From Deltaproteobacteria bacterium (lineage in GTDB: Bacteria; Desulfobacterota; DSM-4660; Desulfatiglandales; HGW-15), in assembly GCA_016932235.1 (NCBI GenBank), contig JAFGDF010000225.1, positions 1 through 18,127 of the forward strand: a stretch of 18,127 bases of DNA. Direction: 5' to 3'. Positions 14,257 through 18,127 of this stretch are shown here, one piece after another (the first letter of the stretch is position 1; every line of letters starts with the position of its first letter). The notes under the pieces are model-generated. The model was not told the origin of the DNA. It was given only the letters and a program-made list of their open reading frames with translations, and made no database searches. The translations under genes were made by a program, and so were the position numbers.

Positions 14257-16200
14257 TTACACAACATCCGCGGCACCGTCCCTTCTCTGCCGAACCTTAT
14301 TTCTTCTCCAGAGTACGGCTATCACTATTATTGCCAGTCCGGCTCCGATGACATCCGTATTATGCTCAGGCAGTGCAAGCAGAAATCCGGCCGCAATAAG
14401 GAGCGGGCGCGCCACAGGACCGACCCTTCCTATCCCGACCAGATGATCCTCGATGCCCCCGGCAATCATCACTATCCCCAGTATGCATAGCATAAAAAGA
14501 TATAACGTCTCAAGGATTGAGCCCTGCAGTATCAGTGCCGGGCTGTAAACAAAAAAGAAAGGGACAAAGTATATCACCACACCCAGGCGCATGCTTGTGA
14601 AAGCCGTCCTGAGCGGATTGGCGCCGGCCATGCTTGCCGCGACAAATGAACCCAGGGCAACCGGCGGGGTTATTCCCGCGAGGTTAACATAATATATAAT
14701 GAACAGATGAACTGCCAGCACGTTCATGTTCCCTGCTTTAATGAGCGCCGGCACCAACGTTACCGCCAGAAAAATATAGGCCGGAACCAGCACTCCGGCC
14801 ATCCCGAGCACATAGCATACCGCGGCCCCGATCAGGAGAAGAATAAACGGGCTGTCCCCTCCGATGGAAACAAGCAATGCCGTCATTCTGGCGGATGTGC
14901 CGGTAAGCACCAGACCGCATGTAAGCACTCCTATCGGCAGAAGGATCCCCAGGGTCTGGCTCACCAGGCTTCCTATGGCTCTGATGGTATTGATAAATCT
15001 CGTGAAGGTCATCGCGGTTTTTCTGTTGGTATAAGAAAGTATGACCATCAGTCCTGATGCGTAAAACGGGGCGCGGGTCTCCCATTTCATATAGACAAGC
15101 CCCCATATGAGGAAAACAAATACAAATAAGAACGGCCACCCCTCCTTGAGAGTTTTTATTAGAGAAGGCACCTCTTCAGGGGGAAGCCCCTTCAATCCCA
15201 CCTTTGCCGCGTATGCGTCAACCTGCATCAACAGTCCTAAAAAATAGAGGATGGCCGGTATTGCCGCGGCAACCATGACAACGGCATATTCTATGTTTAA
15301 ATAGGCGCACATGACAAAGGCAAGCAGTCCCATGACGGGAGGCATGATCATTCCGCCGCTGGAGGCGCAGGCTTCTATGGCCCCCGCGTAGTGAGGAGGG
15401 TATCCCAGGCGTTTCATGGTCGGGATGGTAACAGAGCCTGTAGCCACGATGTTTGCAAAGACATTCCCGCTGAGGGTGCCGAAAAACGCGCTGGAAATTA
15501 CAGAAACCTTGGCAGGCCCTCCCCTGAACTTGCCTGCTATGGCCATGGCAAAGTTGAGAAAGAACCTGCCTGCCCCGGAAGAGAGCAGGACCGCTGCGAA
15601 GAGGAGGAACCCAATAAGCAGTTCGCCCAGTACCGCCGCCGGCAGCCCTCGGAATGAATCGCCGCCATAGGCGATGTAACTCAGTGTTTCATGGACAGAA
15701 AAGCTTCTCCCCCATAGAACGCCTGGCATATATTCCGCGATAATAGGGTACAGGCCTATTACGGCTGATATAATAACGTAAATGGAGCCGCCGGTCCTCC
15801 TGCCTCCCTCCATGGCCAGTATGGTGAAGATTAGCCCCAGGAGGAGATTGAACGGAGACGCCGGTATCCAGCCCGTCACGCTTATCGCCCATGCATTAAT
15901 GAAGAAGTAGATACAGATTCCAAAGGTCAATACAGCCAGCACCATATCGTACCAGGGGACTTCCTGCGCTTTATCATGCATCGGGATAAGAATGAAGACA
16001 AACGGGAAAAAGAAAGCGAAGAGGAGGTAATAATAGGCAAAGCTCAGTAAAACCTTTCCCTGAATAACAATGCCGAAAATATGGATAACGGACAGCGCTA
16101 TCCCGGCAATAGTGGCCACAATAAACAGAAACTTGATGATTTTAGGCACGCGAACGTATCTTGTGACATCAACTATCTCCAGTTCACTTAACTCGGCCAT
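14257..16200 (-). CDS. TRAP transporter fused permease (DctQ-DctM fusion, TAXI type)
   Basis: 647 residues with many hydrophobic segments. The N-terminal part carries the small DctQ-like membrane domain and the remainder the large DctM-like domain, a fusion usual for TAXI-type TRAP systems. Hallmarks include GTLSGNVFANIVATGSVTIP followed by TMKRLGY and the segment ASSGGMIMPPVMG, plus a second half-site near NLAGITPPVALGSFVAASMA. It imports an organic acid or similar solute using an ion gradient, fed by the binding protein encoded upstream. The ATG at 16200 is preferred: AGGAGGT lies 8 bases before it. A TTG one codon earlier is possible. It is the second gene of an operon; the 210-base spacer before it holds two hairpins. 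Confidence 0.93.
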   Translation of the reverse strand: MAELSELEIVDVTRYVRVPKIIKFLFIVATIAGIALSVIHIFGIVIQGKVLLSFAYYYLLFAFFFPFVFILIPMHDKAQEVPWYDMVLAVLTFGICIYFFINAWAISVTGWIPASPFNLLLGLIFTILAMEGGRRTGGSIYVIISAVIGLYPIIAEYMPGVLWGRSFSVHETLSYIAYGGDSFRGLPAAVLGELLIGFLLFAAVLLSSGAGRFFLNFAMAIAGKFRGGPAKVSVISSAFFGTLSGNVFANIVATGSVTIPTMKRLGYPPHYAGAIEACASSGGMIMPPVMGLLAFVMCAYLNIEYAVVMVAAAIPAILYFLGLLMQVDAYAAKVGLKGLPPEEVPSLIKTLKEGWPFLFVFVFLIWGLVYMKWETRAPFYASGLMVILSYTNRKTAMTFTRFINTIRAIGSLVSQTLGILLPIGVLTCGLVLTGTSARMTALLVSIGGDSPFILLLIGAAVCYVLGMAGVLVPAYIFLAVTLVPALIKAGNMNVLAVHLFIIYYVNLAGITPPVALGSFVAASMAGANPLRTAFTSMRLGVVIYFVPFFFVYSPALILQGSILETLYLFMLCILGIVMIAGGIEDHLVGIGRVGPVARPLLIAAGFLLALPEHNTDVIGAGLAIIVIAVLWRRNKVRQRRDGAADVV

Positions 16201-16305
16201 CAATTATTACCTCCTGAGACATGGGGTAGAGCAAGACCTGCTAACGGTGATTTTCGACTTATTACGAGTCCGTCACGATTGGGTTTAAAAAAACAGCTCT
16301 TATCA

Positions 16306-16336
16306 GGAGACTCTCGGACAAAGTCCGACAGTCTCC
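16306..16336. repeat. Palindrome family copy 4, inside the TRAP operon
   Basis: GGAGACTCTCGGAC and GTCCGACAGTCTCC form a 14-position stem with one central mismatch around an AAA loop. Same core as copies 1-3. It lies between the binding-protein gene and the permease gene of one operon. Confidence 0.85.
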
Positions 16337-16337
16337 C

Positions 16338-16394
16338 AGAGGCGCGCCGGGATCTCCTGCCATGAAATCCGGGAAATCGTTTCCGCGCGCCTCT
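16338..16394 (-). promoter_or_regulatory. GC-rich hairpin after the TAXI binding-protein stop
   Basis: AGAGGCGCGC (16338-16347) pairs with GCGCGCCTCT (16385-16394), a 10-bp GC-rich stem with a 37-base loop that contains a smaller GGAT/ATCC pair. On the minus-strand transcript it begins 16 bases after the binding-protein stop codon. With no T-run it could act as a 3-prime mRNA stabiliser or partial terminator that lowers permease expression. Confidence 0.55.
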
Positions 16395-16410
16395 CGACTA
16401 TTATTTCTCT

Positions 16411-17610
16411 CTATCTATAAGCCGGGCTGCTGAATGGCGGAAGCTTCGCGCTGCGCTCAGCCCACAGGGCCATCCACTCCTTGTTGATGGGGTCCACCTT
16501 TATACCTTTGGCGTCGGCCGCGGCGATGGCATCCTGATAGGCCTTAGTCCAGATATCAATTATCTCTATATTCTCCTTCTGCACCTTGTCATCCTTCTCG
16601 GTCCATATACCAATCTCCTTGAGATATCTTATGGTTCCCTCATGCATGGGGATATAGCTGCTGTCCAGAAAAGCCCTCCATTGATCAATGCCCCACATGC
16701 TGAACATCTCGTGCTGATCCTTATACAAATCATATTTTTCTCCCAGCCATTTGGCCACATGATATACCAGCTCCGGATCGGCATCAACTGTGGTTTCCAG
16801 GTCATTATAACTGACCGGCATCACTATCCCGAGAGATGCCTTTGGACCCAGCACATTTTTAGCAAACCCATAGGTGGGAGATTTTGCAAGAAACCTTGCC
16901 GCCGCCTCCGGATCCTTTTCCGGGTTCAATTCCAGGAAGCGTAATCCATAAGGACCTGCCGCCGCCTCATGAACAAAGGCCATGTTGGGCGGAGCCACGG
17001 TCATGTCCGCCTTCCCGGTAACTACGGTGTCCATAACCGCCGGGGGATTACCGACCGGGACCTTCACAAACTCCTTGTCATCAATACCGGTCCAGGTGGA
17101 ACAAAACAATAACAGACCGGCCTCTATGCCTCCGATAGCCGGGATGCTCGGACGCTTCATCCCGGGCTTTATGTCTTTCCATGTCTTTATCTTGGAATCG
17201 CCCCTGACAATAAGGGCTGAGGCATAGTATCCTGACGGCCAGATAACCCTCACGTGCAGAGGACCGCCGTCTCTTGTCGCAAAACCGGACTCAGCTTTCA
17301 TGCAGTTGGCTGTCGCGACGGTTCCCATCAAATGGCCGAAGACTTCATTATTTCGCAGCATTTTATATCTCTGCGTGTCTTCGTTTATCGCCACCACGCT
17401 TATCTTCATTCCGGTATCCTTTTCCATTACCGTTGCGAAACCCACTGACATCGAATACTGAGCCTGCTCAACCGAGGGCGTCAATATTGATATGCTTTTC
17501 GGCCACTTCCAGCCACTATCGGCACCATAAACGGTTATTAAAGATGGTGATGAAAAGACAAGGATTAAACAAATACTAAAACCCAGCAATGATAACCTCT
17601 TCGTTCTCAT
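16411..17610 (-). CDS. TAXI family TRAP transporter solute-binding protein
   Basis: 399 residues. The N-terminus is a signal peptide: basic MRTKR, hydrophobic core about 7-26, probable cleavage after VYGA (residue 30), so the mature protein is periplasmic. The body fits the TAXI family (two-lobe binding fold): an early SVGFATVMEKDTGMKISV segment, a GTVATANCM region, LIVRGDSKIKTWKDIKPG and GKADMTVAPPN. The ligand is unknown; characterised TAXI proteins bind acids such as glutamate or 2-oxoglutarate, and many are unassigned. AGGAGGAG about 7 bases before the ATG at 17610 is a strong ribosome site. It is the first gene of the operon with the fused permease downstream and a good promoter upstream. 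Confidence 0.92.
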   Translation of the reverse strand: MRTKRLSLLGFSICLILVFSSPSLITVYGADSGWKWPKSISILTPSVEQAQYSMSVGFATVMEKDTGMKISVVAINEDTQRYKMLRNNEVFGHLMGTVATANCMKAESGFATRDGGPLHVRVIWPSGYYASALIVRGDSKIKTWKDIKPGMKRPSIPAIGGIEAGLLLFCSTWTGIDDKEFVKVPVGNPPAVMDTVVTGKADMTVAPPNMAFVHEAAAGPYGLRFLELNPEKDPEAAARFLAKSPTYGFAKNVLGPKASLGIVMPVSYNDLETTVDADPELVYHVAKWLGEKYDLYKDQHEMFSMWGIDQWRAFLDSSYIPMHEGTIRYLKEIGIWTEKDDKVQKENIEIIDIWTKAYQDAIAAADAKGIKVDPINKEWMALWAERSAKLPPFSSPAYR

Positions 17611-17886
17611 TTCTTCTCCTCCTGATAAATTATGGGTGGTAATGATAATAAGTCCTGTTTTTGTGACTGAATTGTGAATAATGTTATTAAAAAGTCCGTC
17701 TTTGCAGCAAAATTACGAGAGATGATGTGAAATTAAGAAAAATCCTTTTTCCATTCAAAATATAGGTGATTTCATTTTTTGTGTCAAGCTATATGAAAAT
17801 TTGTTTTTATTGACATAATTATTCGGATGATAATATGCTTTCAGAGATAAATGTTAAAAAATATTTTTATGTCAACAACTTCGGTG
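17611..17886. other. AT-rich spacer upstream of the TRAP-TAXI operon
   Basis: 276 bases with no gene. It contains the operon promoter (17759-17787) and the leader with the ribosome site (about 17615-17622). To its right the sequence is very AT-rich up to the start of the long repeat at 17887. Confidence 0.6.
17759..17787 (-). promoter_or_regulatory. Sigma-70-type promoter of the TRAP-TAXI operon
   Basis: On the minus strand a perfect TTGACA (17782-17787) is followed after exactly 17 bases by TATATT (17759-17764). The start of transcription would be near 17751, giving a leader of about 140 bases before the ATG at 17610. The surroundings are strongly AT-rich. Confidence 0.7.
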
Positions 17887-18127
17887 AACCAAAATCCACC
17901 ATCAAATTTTTACATAAGCGACGTGAGCAAGGGATTTTGGCATATTCCTGGCCACCATCAAGGTGTCAGATGCCAGCAGGGCCACCGGGCGTAAAAAGCC
18001 CGCATTGAACCATAAGGAAACTTCATCATTCACGAAGGGACTACAGACCTTTATTGAATGTGGATTCCCCGGTCGAGCCGGGGAATGACAGGTGAAAAGA
18101 AAGATTTTGTCATTCTGCGGCATGACC
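17887..18127 (+). repeat. Long dispersed repeat, copy B (cut by window end)
   Basis: Second copy of the repeat at 7511-7764, same orientation. The tail hairpin reads ATTCCCCGG (18064-18072) and CCGGGGAAT (18078-18086), whereas copy A has ATTCCGCGA/TCGCGGAAT: both arms changed together, so pairing is kept. The 41 bases from GACAGG to the window end differ from copy A at one position. The second hairpin is cut off by the window end. Confidence 0.85.

Noticed and set aside
14246..14490. Plus-strand frames at the end of the TRAP permease gene
   Set aside because: They are shadows antisense to the permease, which has clear family motifs.
17810..17836. TTGACA followed by GATAAT/TAATAT on the plus strand
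   Set aside because: The spacing is only 13-15 bases, and downstream there is only the repeat, not a gene.
17902..18123. 73-residue minus-strand frame
   Set aside because: It lies wholly inside repeat copy B and shares its peptide pieces with the frames in copy A, as expected of repeat translation.

Overview
The window looks like chromosomal DNA of an anaerobic bacterium, probably of the Desulfobacterota (Syntrophales- or Desulfobacterales-like). This is inferred from gene content: large soluble multi-sensor kinases, a TRAP-TAXI transporter, and a paired 2-hydroxyacyl-CoA dehydratase / benzoyl-CoA reductase-type enzyme, together with moderate GC and many dispersed palindromic repeats. No rRNA, tRNA or CRISPR array was seen.

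Left part (1-7417, all + strand). A histone-deacetylase-fold protein overlaps a small transglutaminase-like/TPR protein. After a 286-base gap comes a tight three-gene signalling cluster: a GAF-PAS-GAF histidine kinase, a protein made only of two receiver domains, and a hybrid kinase (REC-PAS-PAS-HisKA-HATPase-REC). Together they hold two kinase cores and four receivers but no DNA-binding or enzymatic output, so the end of the relay lies elsewhere.

Right part (7418-18127). This is a patchwork of metabolic and transport genes between repeat-rich spacers. In order: a composite repeat island, a MATE exporter (+), a structured convergent spacer, a two-subunit dehydratase/reductase operon (-), a hipA-like remnant, more repeats, an EI24/CysZ-like membrane protein (-), a remnant of a type I restriction hsdR gene, a non-coding stretch with unusual iterated motifs, and a TRAP-TAXI operon (-) with a good sigma-70-type promoter. 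A roughly 240-bp direct repeat occurs at 7511 and again at 17887, bracketing about 10.4 kb.

Most notable: (1) three triplets of short motifs at 13832-13995, all with 9- and 11-base steps, possibly transposon ends or an operator array; (2) a family of palindromes with a fixed inner stem-loop (GTCGGAC / TTT / GTCCGAC) and variable but still paired outer arms, one copy lying between the binding-protein and permease genes of the TRAP operon; (3) apparent loss of two of the three usual cluster cysteines in one dehydratase subunit; (4) a Tyr-to-His change at the catalytic position of the deacetylase-fold protein; (5) an 85-base foldable element between the convergent genes at 9722-9806. No complete, clearly new multi-gene system was found. 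The iterated-motif region and the deacetylase/transglutaminase pair are the best candidates for something undescribed.
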